This document shows, one piece after another, positions 8,087-15,500 of a stretch of 61,350 bases of DNA. This DNA comes from Oscillospiraceae bacterium (GTDB lineage: Bacteria; Bacillota; Clostridia; Oscillospirales; Oscillospiraceae): assembly GCA_020025575.1 (NCBI GenBank), contig JAHHRW010000011.1, positions 1 to 61,350 on the forward strand, in the 5' to 3' direction. A program made the position numbers and the translations under genes. The notes beneath the pieces are model-generated. The model was not told the origin of the DNA. It did not search any database and worked only from the letters and a program-made list of their open reading frames with translations. The first letter of the stretch is position 1, and each line of letters begins with the position of its first letter.

Positions 8087-9030
8087 CGCCAGTCCTCCTT
8101 TCCTTTGCGGTCAAGAATTTCCAGCCCCGCATTGGTGAGGGCCTGTTCCACATCGGCAAGACGGGTATCCAAAATGCCGGAGCAGATAAACCGTGCATCG
8201 TCTTTCAAAAAGTGCTTGAGCACCGGCGCAAGGCCGATGATGACATCTGCCACGATGTTCACAAGCACCAGATCATATCCACCGGCGCTGAGCTTTTGCA
8301 TGAGCTTGGCATCCTCGGTGACATTACCGGTGTAGGCGGTGAATTGATCTGCGCCAAAATCGTTGTAGGCGGCATTTTCCCGGGCGATGGACTCTGCCTT
8401 GGGGTCAATGTCCACGCCGGCGGCAGAGGCTGCCCCCAGACGCAGTGCGGCGATAGACAAAATGCCGCTGCCGCTGCCAAGGTCGATGACCCGGGAATCC
8501 GGCTTTACCAGCTGCTCCATAAATTCCATGCACATCTGGGTAGAGGGATGGGCACCGGTGCCAAAGGTCAGACCCGGGTCCAGGATCACGGGGATTCTGC
8601 CCATGGTCTGCTCTGCGTTCCAGCAGGGCAGCACAATGAGCTTTTCGCCAACAGGCTGAGGGGGATAGCTGTCTTTCCAGCTTTCTTCCCAGTTGGTTTC
8701 CGGAAGGATATTGGAAGTTACTTCCAGAGTTCCCAGATTCTTGTCAGGGCTGCGCTGTTTCAGGCTGTCCAGCAGCTTTTGCAGGTGCGCAAGCTGCTTG
8801 TTTTCGCTGCCGTCTACCTCAAGATACAGCTTGATGCGGGAAAGTCCCTCCAACTGCTGCTGAAAATCCTCATCGATATAATCCCAGTAGGCACGGTTGT
8901 CTTCCAGAAATGTTTCGTATTCTGCCTGGTCTTCCACGACCAGACTATCAAAGCCGCCTGCGGTGAGGGCAGAGACAACGGTCTCAATGCCGGCAGATGC
9001 GGTTTGGATGGTTACTTCTAAATAATCCAT
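8053..9030 (-). CDS. prmA: Ribosomal protein L11 methyltransferase
   Basis: SAM-dependent methyltransferase that trimethylates ribosomal protein L11. The N-terminal substrate-recognition domain starts MDYLEVTIQT, as in other PrmA proteins. Then come the SAM-binding motif I VIDLGSGSGILSIAA, the acidic VDIDPKA motif and DLVLVNIVADVI, matching the catalytic LANI-type loop, plus GLTFGTGAHPST typical of PrmA. I chose the ATG at 9030 because family homology begins there. An in-frame ATG at 9054 with a GAGG SD is possible and would add eight residues. The coding end overlaps the next gene. Confidence 0.93.
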   Translation of the reverse strand: MDYLEVTIQTASAGIETVVSALTAGGFDSLVVEDQAEYETFLEDNRAYWDYIDEDFQQQLEGLSRIKLYLEVDGSENKQLAHLQKLLDSLKQRSPDKNLGTLEVTSNILPETNWEESWKDSYPPQPVGEKLIVLPCWNAEQTMGRIPVILDPGLTFGTGAHPSTQMCMEFMEQLVKPDSRVIDLGSGSGILSIAALRLGAASAAGVDIDPKAESIARENAAYNDFGADQFTAYTGNVTEDAKLMQKLSAGGYDLVLVNIVADVIIGLAPVLKHFLKDDARFICSGILDTRLADVEQALTNAGLEILDRKGKEDWRCICGRKTKTA

Positions 9031-9193
9031 GGTGTATAATACCCCTATTATCATGATTACCTCATTTTACTGCAAAAGCTGGAGAAAGACAACCGCAAAC
9101 CCGGTGAAAAATTTTAATTTTTTCTAAATAGCCTTTCTATTTGCAGGTGTTTGCGATATAATACAGCCAAAGAACGTGTTTTAGGAGAAGAAA

Positions 9194-10462
9194 ATGATTC
9201 AGACCATTCAACTGTCAAATCATGTGGTGCTGCGGCACTGCCCTGATGACAGATTCAAAAAAGGCGCCCTGAGTGTGCAGCTGCTGCGCCCCATGTGCAG
9301 GCAGGAGGCGGCAAACAATGCCCTGTTGGTGGCGGTGCTGCTGCGTGGCACCAAGGACTGCCCCGACCTTCGCAGCATCACATGGCGCTTAGATGAGCTG
9401 TATGGCGCCGCTGTTTCCACGCTGGTTCGCAGAATCGGCGATGTGCAGACCGTGGGCTATTATATGAATTTTATCGAAGACCGCTTTGCCCTGCCCGGGG
9501 ATAAGGTTCTGGCGCCCACCATTGACTTTTTGCGGCAGTTGATTTTGGAGCCGGCCACGGTAAATGGCGCATTTGACCCGGAATTTGTGGAAAGTGAGAA
9601 GAAAAATCTCATCAGCGCCATTGAGTCCGAGCGCAACGACAAGCGCACCTATGCAGCCGCCCAGATGATACGCTATATGTGTCAGGGAGACAGCTTTGCA
9701 GAACCCAGAATTGGACGAAAAGAGGATGTGGCGGCAATCACGCCCCAATCCCTGTATGACCATTACCAGATGATTTTGCGCACAAGCCCTGTGGAAATTT
9801 TCTATGTGGGCAGCGCGTCTGCGCAAGAGGTAGCGGATTTGCTCCGACCACTTGCAGACGCTTTGGGAACGGCAGCGGAGAATCCCCCTGCCCAGACGAT
9901 TTTTACCCCCGTGGCAGAACCCAGGGAATTTTCTGAAACCCTGGATGTGAACCAGGGCAAGCTTTCCATGGGTTTTACCACCAGTATCAACAATCAGCAT
10001 CCGGATTTTGCAGCCATGCAGGTGTTTAACACGGTCTACGGCGGGGGAATGACCAGCAAACTGTTTCTGAATGTTCGGGAAAAAATGTCCCTTTGCTACT
10101 ATGCAAATTCTGGATATTATGGGTCTAAGGGCATCCTCACCGTGTCTTCCGGAATTGACGAGGAACATTACGAAACAGCCAAGGCAGAGATCCTGCACCA
10201 GCTGGCGCTGTGCGTTCAGGGCAAAATCACCCCGGAGGAACTGAACAGCGCAAAGCAGGCGATCATTACCGGTCTGCGCTCTACCCCGGATTCCCCCGGT
10301 TCTCTGGAAGGATTCTATGCCACTGCCGCCATCAGCGGCATGAAACTGGACATTCCGGATTATATCCAAGCGGTGGAATCGGTGACCGTGCAGGATGTAG
10401 CCCGGTGCGCATCCACCGTAAAGCTGCACACCACATTTTTCCTGAAGGGGGTAAATGCATGA
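9194..10462 (+). CDS. yfmF: YfmF-like M16 peptidase homologue without zinc motif
   Basis: 422-aa protein of the pitrilysin (M16) fold. It lacks the HxxEH zinc site: the equivalent N-terminal region reads ALLVAVLLRGTKDCPDL. Downstream parts are typical, for example SRLDELYGA-like WRLDELYGAAVST, the VESEKKNLISAIESERNDK helix and the C-terminal GGGMTSKLFLNVREKMSLCYY block. In Firmicutes this inactive partner is always next to the active one (YfmH), and in Bacillus the pair is linked to the 5-aminopentanol modification of elongation factor P. Start has SD AGGAGAAG. A TATAAT at 9157-9162 is the probable -10 box. The stop overlaps the next start (ATGA). Confidence 0.88.
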   Translation: MIQTIQLSNHVVLRHCPDDRFKKGALSVQLLRPMCRQEAANNALLVAVLLRGTKDCPDLRSITWRLDELYGAAVSTLVRRIGDVQTVGYYMNFIEDRFALPGDKVLAPTIDFLRQLILEPATVNGAFDPEFVESEKKNLISAIESERNDKRTYAAAQMIRYMCQGDSFAEPRIGRKEDVAAITPQSLYDHYQMILRTSPVEIFYVGSASAQEVADLLRPLADALGTAAENPPAQTIFTPVAEPREFSETLDVNQGKLSMGFTTSINNQHPDFAAMQVFNTVYGGGMTSKLFLNVREKMSLCYYANSGYYGSKGILTVSSGIDEEHYETAKAEILHQLALCVQGKITPEELNSAKQAIITGLRSTPDSPGSLEGFYATAAISGMKLDIPDYIQAVESVTVQDVARCASTVKLHTTFFLKGVNA

Positions 10463-11745
10463 ATATGACCCATTATCCCCGGTTGGACGAAACCGTCTGC
10501 CGTGAAACCTTGCCCAACGGGCTGAAAGTCTGCGTGGTGCCCAAAAAGGGATTTGCCAGAAAAGCGGCGTATTTTGTGACGGATTACGGCTCCATCCATA
10601 CCTCTTTTACGCTGGATGGGGTCCACATCACTACGCCGGACGGTGTGGCCCACTATTTAGAGCATAAGATGTTTGATATGCCCGGGCGGGATGTGAACGA
10701 GGAATTTGCAGCCCTGGGCGCAAATCCAAACGCATTCACCACCTACGACATGACTGCATACTATTTTACCTGCACTGAGCATTTTGAGCAGTGCCTCAGA
10801 TTGCTGCTGGAATTTGTCTCCACCCCTTATTTCACCCAGGAAAGCGTGGAAAAGGAGCGGGGAATCATCGCGCAGGAAATTCTCATGTATGCAGACAGCG
10901 CAGATTCTCAGGTGTTTGAGGATCTGGCGCAGAACCTGTATGCGCACCATCCCATCCGTGTGCCCATTGCCGGCTCAGTAGAGAGCATTCAGGCCATCAC
11001 GCCGGAAATTTTGGAACAGTGCCATCGGGCATTCTATGCACCTGCAAACATGATGCTGTGCGTGGTGGGCGATGTGGAGCCGGAAACGGTCGTAAAGCTT
11101 TGTGAGGAAGTTTTGCCCCGGCAGGAGCAGTCTGTGGGAATCCCGGATTTGGGCGAAGAAGAGAAAATGCGCTGTGTAAGACCAATCTCCCGTCGAAAGA
11201 TGGATGTGTCCATGCCCACCTTCCAGCTGGGATTTAAGTGTCCGGCAGGTTTGACCGGGGAAGAATTTGCTCACTGGGAGCTGGTGGCAGAGCTGGCATC
11301 AGAGGCGCTGTTCGGCGAATCCTCATCGCTGTATATGCAGATGTATGAGCAGGGAATCATTGATTCCTCCTTTGGCGGCGGCGTGGAAACTGTCAGCGGC
11401 ACTGCCATGATTACCTGCGGCGGTGACAGCGACTACCCGGAAAAGGTTTGTGATGCCATCGTTGCGCATGCGCAGCATTTGGCCAAAACCGGGATTGCAG
11501 AATCGGAGTTTGCCCGGATGAAAAAGAGCTTTATGGGCCGCAGGGTGAAGGATTTGGACAGCTTTGAGTCCACCTGTTTCCGCCTGTGCGCCTATCAGTT
11601 TGAAAACTATGACTTTTTCCGATTCCCGGAAAGTTTTGAAACCGTGAAAGCGGAGGAACTTCGCACATTTTTGCAGGAGAATATTCGGCTTGACCGCTGT
11701 GGCATGGCCATTGTGGAACCGTCCGAACAGGAGGAGAAAAACTGA
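10459..11745 (+). CDS. yfmH: YfmH-like M16 zinc peptidase
   Basis: 428-aa active partner of the preceding gene. The inverted zinc motif HYLEH is present at residues 65-69 (VAHYLEHKMF), with a downstream glutamate-rich helix ERGIIAQEILMYADS supplying the third ligand. The M16 C-terminal half carries SSSLYMQMYEQGIID. The ATG at 10459 is used because it overlaps the yfmF stop by four bases; an upstream in-frame extension inside yfmF has no SD and no homology. A heterodimer with YfmF is likely by family precedent. The lgt gene begins at the stop codon. Confidence 0.92.
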   Translation: MNMTHYPRLDETVCRETLPNGLKVCVVPKKGFARKAAYFVTDYGSIHTSFTLDGVHITTPDGVAHYLEHKMFDMPGRDVNEEFAALGANPNAFTTYDMTAYYFTCTEHFEQCLRLLLEFVSTPYFTQESVEKERGIIAQEILMYADSADSQVFEDLAQNLYAHHPIRVPIAGSVESIQAITPEILEQCHRAFYAPANMMLCVVGDVEPETVVKLCEEVLPRQEQSVGIPDLGEEEKMRCVRPISRRKMDVSMPTFQLGFKCPAGLTGEEFAHWELVAELASEALFGESSSLYMQMYEQGIIDSSFGGGVETVSGTAMITCGGDSDYPEKVCDAIVAHAQHLAKTGIAESEFARMKKSFMGRRVKDLDSFESTCFRLCAYQFENYDFFRFPESFETVKAEELRTFLQENIRLDRCGMAIVEPSEQEEKN

Positions 11746-12614
11746 TGTATCGTTATACCACCATTTCGTTTCCGGGTCTGGGACTGGAGATGAACCCGCC
11801 AAGGATTTTGGAGTTGGGGCCCCTGACCATCCACTTTTACGGTCTGATTATTGCCACGGGGCTGATTCTGGCAGCCATCTACGGTATGAAACGCTCCAAA
11901 GAGTTTGGACTCAATGAAGATTTGATTCTGGACGGTGTGCTGTGGGTGACACCCTTCGCCATACTGTGTGCCCGAGCCTATTACTGCATCTTCTCCTGGC
12001 CTCAGTATGCGGATAACCCCATTTCCGTGCTGTATATCTGGGAGGGTGGCCTTGCCATCTACGGCGGTGTGCTGGGCGCAATCGCCGGGGTTCTGGTGTT
12101 CTGCAAATGGAAGAAAATCAGCGTTGGAGCCGTTCTTGATGTGGTGGCGCTGGGATTCCTCATCGGTCAGACCATGGGACGATGGGGCAACTTCTTCAAT
12201 CGGGAGGCATTTGGTGCCGAAACAGAGTGTTTTCTGCGGATGGGACTGTTTAACACGGTGACGCAGACCGTGGAGTACCATCATCCCACCTTCCTATACG
12301 AATCCCTGTGGAATCTGGCAGGATTTATGATGCTGCATTTTGCCTCTAAGCATCGCAGATACGACGGACAGATTGCACTGGGCTATGCGGCGTGGTATGG
12401 TCTGGGCAGAGCATGGATCGAGGGACTGCGTACCGACAGCCTCTATATTGGCACAACGGGGATCCGTGTCAGCCAGCTGCTGGCGGCAGCATCCTGCGGC
12501 GCTGCGGTGATTATTCTTTCGTATTTTGCCATGAAACATCCGTCAAAGGATAAGCTGCTTGTCAATCGGGTGGTTCAGGCCGAACAAGAACAAGGAGGAG
12601 ACAACCATGACTGA
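11745..12614 (+). CDS. lgt: Prolipoprotein diacylglyceryl transferase
   Basis: Membrane enzyme that attaches diacylglycerol to the lipobox cysteine of prelipoproteins. It shows about seven hydrophobic segments and the Lgt signature GRWGNFFNRE near residue 145, preceded by LIGQTM. The N-terminal PRILELGPLTIHFYGLII, with the Y-G-L pair, and the C-terminal GRAWIEGLRTDSLYIG arginine block are also present. The start overlaps the yfmH stop by one base (TGATG) with SD AGGAGG. The 289-aa length is normal. A second Lgt-family gene lies at 29125-29949. Likely clients in the window include the sugar-binding lipoprotein at 45.1 kb. Confidence 0.95.
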   Translation: MYRYTTISFPGLGLEMNPPRILELGPLTIHFYGLIIATGLILAAIYGMKRSKEFGLNEDLILDGVLWVTPFAILCARAYYCIFSWPQYADNPISVLYIWEGGLAIYGGVLGAIAGVLVFCKWKKISVGAVLDVVALGFLIGQTMGRWGNFFNREAFGAETECFLRMGLFNTVTQTVEYHHPTFLYESLWNLAGFMMLHFASKHRRYDGQIALGYAAWYGLGRAWIEGLRTDSLYIGTTGIRVSQLLAAASCGAAVIILSYFAMKHPSKDKLLVNRVVQAEQEQGGDNHD

Positions 12615-12891
12615 TTTTTTTGACACCATTTGTGCAGCCACAAAGCATGCTGCAAATTCTGTGGCTGTGGAAGTCCATGTGGCAGCGGAAGAGCAGAAGA
12701 TTCGGGAGTGTTATCAGAGCTTGGGCAGGCTGTATTTTTCTGCAAAGCGAGCAGGAAAGGAAACAGATGGTTTGGAGTTTGCAGACCAGTGCCGCAAGAT
12801 CGAAAAGCATCTGAAACACATTCAGGAGCTGAGAAACCGCCAGGATGTGTCGGGCTATGCATTTGAAGAAGATTTTGTGGATGTAGATTGA
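12607..12891 (+). CDS. Hypothetical coiled-coil protein, 94 aa
   Basis: Small charged, helix-rich soluble protein starting MTDFFDTICAATKHAANS. The stretch from about 25 to 85 has heptad-like spacing of hydrophobics between charged residues, suggesting a coiled coil. The ATG at 12607 is set by AGGAGG seven bases upstream and overlaps the lgt stop by eight bases, so translation is coupled; longer in-frame starts lie inside lgt without SD. It is the last gene of the yfmF-yfmH-lgt transcript and is followed by a strong terminator. No function can be given. Confidence 0.65.
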   Translation: MTDFFDTICAATKHAANSVAVEVHVAAEEQKIRECYQSLGRLYFSAKRAGKETDGLEFADQCRKIEKHLKHIQELRNRQDVSGYAFEEDFVDVD

Positions 12892-12930
12892 GTGTGTCCC
12901 TCAGCATAACGTGAAAAATGATACATGTTC

Positions 12931-12970
12931 AGCGCCCCCTGATTGGATTCCGGTCAGGGGGCGCTTTTTT
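12931..12970 (+). terminator. Intrinsic terminator of the yfmF-lgt operon
   Basis: A perfect 12-bp GC-rich stem (12931-12942 with 12954-12965) is followed by T6. Confidence 0.93.
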
Positions 12971-13012
12971 GAATGATTCCATATAAGTAATATTTATTGC
13001 AACTTATGTAAT

Positions 13013-13047
13013 ATATACTTGACATGATGTAAAGTATATGATAAGAT
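13013..13047 (+). promoter_or_regulatory. Promoter with inverted-repeat operator of the XRE regulator
   Basis: TTGACA (13019-13024), 17-base spacer, TAAGAT (13042-13047). An 8-bp inverted repeat, ATATACTT (13013-13020) and AAGTATAT (13032-13039), brackets the -35 box and the spacer. That is a fitting place for repression by the downstream helix-turn-helix protein. The operator role is inferred from position. Confidence 0.7.
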
Positions 13048-13073
13048 GTGTTCATCGAAAGGGGGGTGGCGCG

Positions 13074-13289
13074 ATGCCAAAGAATCTTGCAATCAAGGTC
13101 GCACGGGCGGAAAAGGATATGACGCAAAAGGAGCTTGCTGATGCGGTGGGGGTTTCTCGTCAGACCATCAATGCCATCGAAAAAGGGGAGTATAACCCCA
13201 CCATCAAACTGTGCCGTAAAATTTGTCGTGTTTTGGATAAAACGCTGGATCATCTGTTTTGGGAGGACAATGAAGATGAAAACGAATAA
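13074..13289 (+). CDS. Small XRE-family transcriptional regulator
   Basis: 71-aa DNA-binding protein consisting almost only of a Cro/C1-type helix-turn-helix: KDMTQKELADAVGVSRQTIN holds both helices, and EKGEYNPTIKLCRKICRVLD is the typical continuation. The closing LDHLFWEDN matches the YozG-like group of mini-regulators. The ATG at 13074 has a GGGGGG-rich SD; longer in-frame starts would fall inside the promoter. The next gene, a membrane protein, overlaps its 3' end. Such regulator plus membrane-protein pairs are common in Firmicutes and are usually autoregulated, which fits the dyad in the promoter. Confidence 0.88.
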   Translation: MPKNLAIKVARAEKDMTQKELADAVGVSRQTINAIEKGEYNPTIKLCRKICRVLDKTLDHLFWEDNEDENE

Positions 13290-13749
13290 AAGCAATCTCG
13301 ATGAGATGCAGGAATTGAAAATGCTGAAAATCGAACACAATTGCTATCATATGGCTCTTTGGGGGCTGGTTGCAGCCATTCTTGTGCAAGAACTGATGGG
13401 TCATGGAAGCCTCGAATATATCGTGGGTGAGTGTCTGATCCTGATCTCCATAAGCATCTACATGGTGGCGGCATGCATCAAAAACGGCATCTGGGAGCGG
13501 AAGCTGAAACCGAATGCAAAGACCAATGCTTTGGTGAGTATGCTGGCAGGTGCTGTGATGGGACTGGTCTGGTTTATTGTCAGCTATCGGAATTATCACA
13601 AGCTGGCAGGCTCTGTTGCGGTATTTGTATTCATGTTTTTGATGGTATCCATTATGTGCTTTGCAGTCCTGAGTGTTATGTGCAATGCTTACAAAAAGCG
13701 CAAGGATCGGATGGAAAATCAGCCGGAACAGGAAGAAAACGAAGAATAA
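13276..13749 (+). CDS. Membrane protein paired with XRE regulator (DUF6773-like)
   Basis: About 157 aa, with an N-terminal charged helix (MQELKMLKIEH) and four hydrophobic segments in two hairpins separated by KNGIWERKLKPNAKTN. The acidic tail is ENQPEQEENEE. The GGAGG at 13262 sits nine bases before the ATG at 13276 and only three before an ATG at 13270, so 13276 is preferred. The gene overlaps the regulator by 14 bases, indicating coupled translation. The pattern resembles the DUF6773/DUF3169-type membrane proteins found next to YozG-like regulators. The role is unknown; stress or antimicrobial-peptide sensing is only a guess. Confidence 0.7.
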   Translation: MKTNKSNLDEMQELKMLKIEHNCYHMALWGLVAAILVQELMGHGSLEYIVGECLILISISIYMVAACIKNGIWERKLKPNAKTNALVSMLAGAVMGLVWFIVSYRNYHKLAGSVAVFVFMFLMVSIMCFAVLSVMCNAYKKRKDRMENQPEQEENEE

Positions 13750-13753
13750 CCCA

Positions 13754-13786
13754 AAAAGAACCAATGCAGTCTGCATCGGTTCTTTT
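13754..13786. terminator. Bidirectional terminator between convergent genes
   Basis: A 14-bp stem with one mismatch (13754-13768 with 13772-13786) has flanking A/T runs on both arms and serves the convergent genes at 13749 and 13790. Confidence 0.75.
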
Positions 13787-13789
13787 GAA

Positions 13790-14203
13790 TTAGGACGGCT
13801 GCCGCCTGCGCTGGACTGCCTGATAGACATGGGTCAGTTTTTTGTCGCACCAGTCAAAGACCAGAATCGCCAGAAAACACAGAGGAATCCACAGCAGGCT
13901 AAACGTGGGGCAGATCTGCCCCAGAAAGTTTCCTGCTTGGTCCCGATAGTCCCAAATGGTGTAGTCCTGGTTAAAAATCAGACCAAAAATCAGTTCTCCA
14001 GCGGTGGCGATGCCGGAGCCGAGCATCGCCTGCACCGGAAGACTGGGTCGGTGTTTCAGCCGCCCCAGATACCCAATCAGCAAAAAACACAGCCCGCCCA
14101 GGAAAAACATGGTGCTGTGGCTGTATCCCCGAAAGAGCAGTTCCACGCCCACATAGCTGCCTCCACCGATGACAAACAAGATGATATCCTTTTTCAAATC
14201 CAT
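13790..14203 (-). CDS. Putative ABC transporter permease, CmpB-like (PF06541 type)
   Basis: 137-aa membrane protein with four hydrophobic segments. The sequence GYLGRLKHRPSLPVQAMLGS, the helix start TAGELIFGLIFN and QICPTFSLLWIPLCF follow the CmpB-like family pattern, where a loop with a D-Y-x-x-x-x-x-x-x-G-Q-I-C block lies before the last helices. No ATPase partner is nearby, so a real transport role is doubtful. The ATG at 14203 has GGGGAG eight bases upstream; a GTG nine bases earlier is less likely. The gene is transcribed toward the terminator at 13754. Confidence 0.7.
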   Translation of the reverse strand: MDLKKDIILFVIGGGSYVGVELLFRGYSHSTMFFLGGLCFLLIGYLGRLKHRPSLPVQAMLGSGIATAGELIFGLIFNQDYTIWDYRDQAGNFLGQICPTFSLLWIPLCFLAILVFDWCDKKLTHVYQAVQRRRQPS

Positions 14204-14261
14204 GCCAATCACTCCCCTTATAAGATGTTTTGATTATAACCAAATTTTTTGAAAAAACTTC

Positions 14262-14290
14262 TTGACAAATAAAGATTCATTGGATATAAT
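14262..14290 (+). promoter_or_regulatory. Consensus promoter of the tRNA-Met/tRNA-Glu operon
   Basis: TTGACA (14262-14267), exact 17-base spacer, TATAAT (14285-14290): a perfect sigma-A-type promoter, as expected for stable RNA. Confidence 0.95.
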
Positions 14291-14300
14291 AACAAAGCTG

Positions 14301-14319
14301 ATTTCGGTTGTACCGAAAT
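14301..14319 (+). promoter_or_regulatory. Hairpin in the 5' leader of the tRNA transcript
   Basis: An 8-bp perfect inverted repeat (14301-14308 with 14312-14319, 3-base loop) lies between the expected transcription start (~14297) and tRNA-Met. It may guide RNase processing; that role is inferred. Confidence 0.5.
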
Positions 14320-14334
14320 TTGTTGACCACACTT

Positions 14335-14410
14335 GGCGGCATAACTCAGTTGGTAGAGTAGCCGGTTCATACCCGGTATGTCATCTGTTCGAATCAGATT
14401 GCCGCTACCA
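14335..14410 (+). tRNA. tRNA-Met (CAT), elongator type
   Basis: 76-nt cloverleaf: acceptor GGCGGCA with TGCCGCT, D-arm ACTC/GAGT, anticodon stem GCCGG/CCGGT around TTCATAC, T-arm with GTTCGAATC, encoded CCA. The first pair is a G-T wobble and not the unpaired C-A of initiator tRNA, so it is the elongator species. Confidence 0.95.
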
Positions 14411-14485
14411 GGCCCGTTGGTCAAGCGGTTAAGACACCGCCCTTTCACGGCGGTAACATGGGTTCGATTCCCGTACGGGTCACCA
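14411..14485 (+). tRNA. tRNA-Glu (TTC)
   Basis: 75-nt cloverleaf directly abutting tRNA-Met: acceptor GGCCCGT with ACGGGTC, anticodon stem CCGCC/GGCGG around CTTTCAC, T-loop GGTTCGATTCC, encoded CCA. Cotranscribed with tRNA-Met. Confidence 0.96.
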
Positions 14486-14490
14486 AAAGA

Positions 14491-14522
14491 AAAACTCCGA
14501 TGCATTTGCATCGGAGTTTTTT
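14491..14522 (+). terminator. Terminator of the tRNA operon
   Basis: A self-complementary hairpin (arms 14491-14503 and 14508-14520) is followed by T-rich sequence, six bases after the tRNA-Glu CCA. Confidence 0.9.
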
Positions 14523-14599
14523 GTTATGTAGATTTCCGTTTGATTCTGCTATGCAAATCTGTACACAAGGTTGCCATATGCCTGTGGACAAAATTTCAA

Positions 14600-14635
14600 A
14601 ATCCCTCCATCTTCACAATGGAGGGATTCTTTTTA
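14600..14635. terminator. Terminator downstream of dapF
   Basis: An 11-bp stem (14600-14610 with 14618-14628) lies directly after the dapF stop on the minus strand. The plus side has a better T-tract, so it may also be a back-up terminator for the tRNA operon. Confidence 0.65.
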
Positions 14636-15412
14636 TATCTCATATGTGTTCAAAACATCGGCAGGCCCGGACATGAAAATGCGTTCAATCTGCCCGTTTA
14701 CTCCAGAAATCTCAAATTCCAGCGTACCGCCGGGATTTTCAACCGCCAGTTCCCCGTGAGGAAGTTCGCCTTTCAGCCAAAGCACCGCGGCGGTGGATGC
14801 CGAACCTGTGCCGCAGGCCAGTGTGAAATCCTCTACCCCCCGTTCAAAGGTGAGGATGCGGATTCGATTTTCACCGACCCAGTCATAATAGTTCACATTG
14901 GCACCTTTGGGAAAATAGGGCGCAAAGCGTTCATCGCGCATACGCTGTCGCAGCTTGTCTCGCATGTCCCAGCGCAGCCCCGGATAGTGATATACACCGT
15001 GGGGGACACCGGGATTGCCAAGCTCTACATAGGCCATGTCTGCGTGCCGGTGCAGGTCAACCACGGCGGGATTATTCAGTTTTACCCGGTAGTGATTTTG
15101 GTCAAGGCGCCAGCTGTTCAGGATGCCCGCATCGGTTTCGATGGTCATTTCTGCCCCGGCAATGCCGTGGTCATAGGCAAACCGGCTGACGCATCGGCTG
15201 CCATTCCCACACATTTCCCCCCGGGAACCGTCCGAGTTGTAAAAATGGAGTCTAAAATCTGCCTTGTCTGATACATCCACCGCCATGAATCCATCAGAAT
15301 TTGTTTTGGCGCAGAGCTTTTTGGCAAGCTCTGAAAAATCAAAGGAGCCGCCACGGGCATCAATCACCATAAAATCATTGCCTGCGCCGCTCATATGTAC
15401 ACATTCCATCAT
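14633..15412 (-). CDS. dapF: Diaminopimelate epimerase
   Basis: Converts LL- to meso-diaminopimelate for lysine and peptidoglycan synthesis. The cofactor-independent two-cysteine mechanism is supported by both active-site blocks: SDGSRGEMCGNGSRC, with the first catalytic cysteine, and LACGTGSAST, with the second. The N-terminus MSGAGNDFMVID, the (F/Y)NSDG loop and VNYYDWVGENRIRILTFERGVE also fit the family. The start is one of two adjacent ATGs (15412/15409) behind AGGAGG; longer in-frame starts have no SD and no homology. The 259-aa length is a little short. It implies meso-DAP in the cell wall, consistent with the clostridial lineage. Confidence 0.95.
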   Translation of the reverse strand: MMECVHMSGAGNDFMVIDARGGSFDFSELAKKLCAKTNSDGFMAVDVSDKADFRLHFYNSDGSRGEMCGNGSRCVSRFAYDHGIAGAEMTIETDAGILNSWRLDQNHYRVKLNNPAVVDLHRHADMAYVELGNPGVPHGVYHYPGLRWDMRDKLRQRMRDERFAPYFPKGANVNYYDWVGENRIRILTFERGVEDFTLACGTGSASTAAVLWLKGELPHGELAVENPGGTLEFEISGVNGQIERIFMSGPADVLNTYEI

Positions 15413-15467
15413 GAAATCCTCCTGTATTGCAAAGGGTCTGCCCAAGGGCAGGGGCTGTTCCGGTGTC

Positions 15468-15497
15468 AAAAAATCCCACGGGGTTCCGTGGGATTTT
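15468..15497 (-). terminator. Intrinsic terminator of mgtE
   Basis: A perfect 12-bp stem (15470-15481 with 15486-15497) has a U-tract on the minus strand, between the mgtE stop and the dapF SD. The two genes are therefore mainly separate units. Confidence 0.9.
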
Positions 15498-15500
15498 GCG

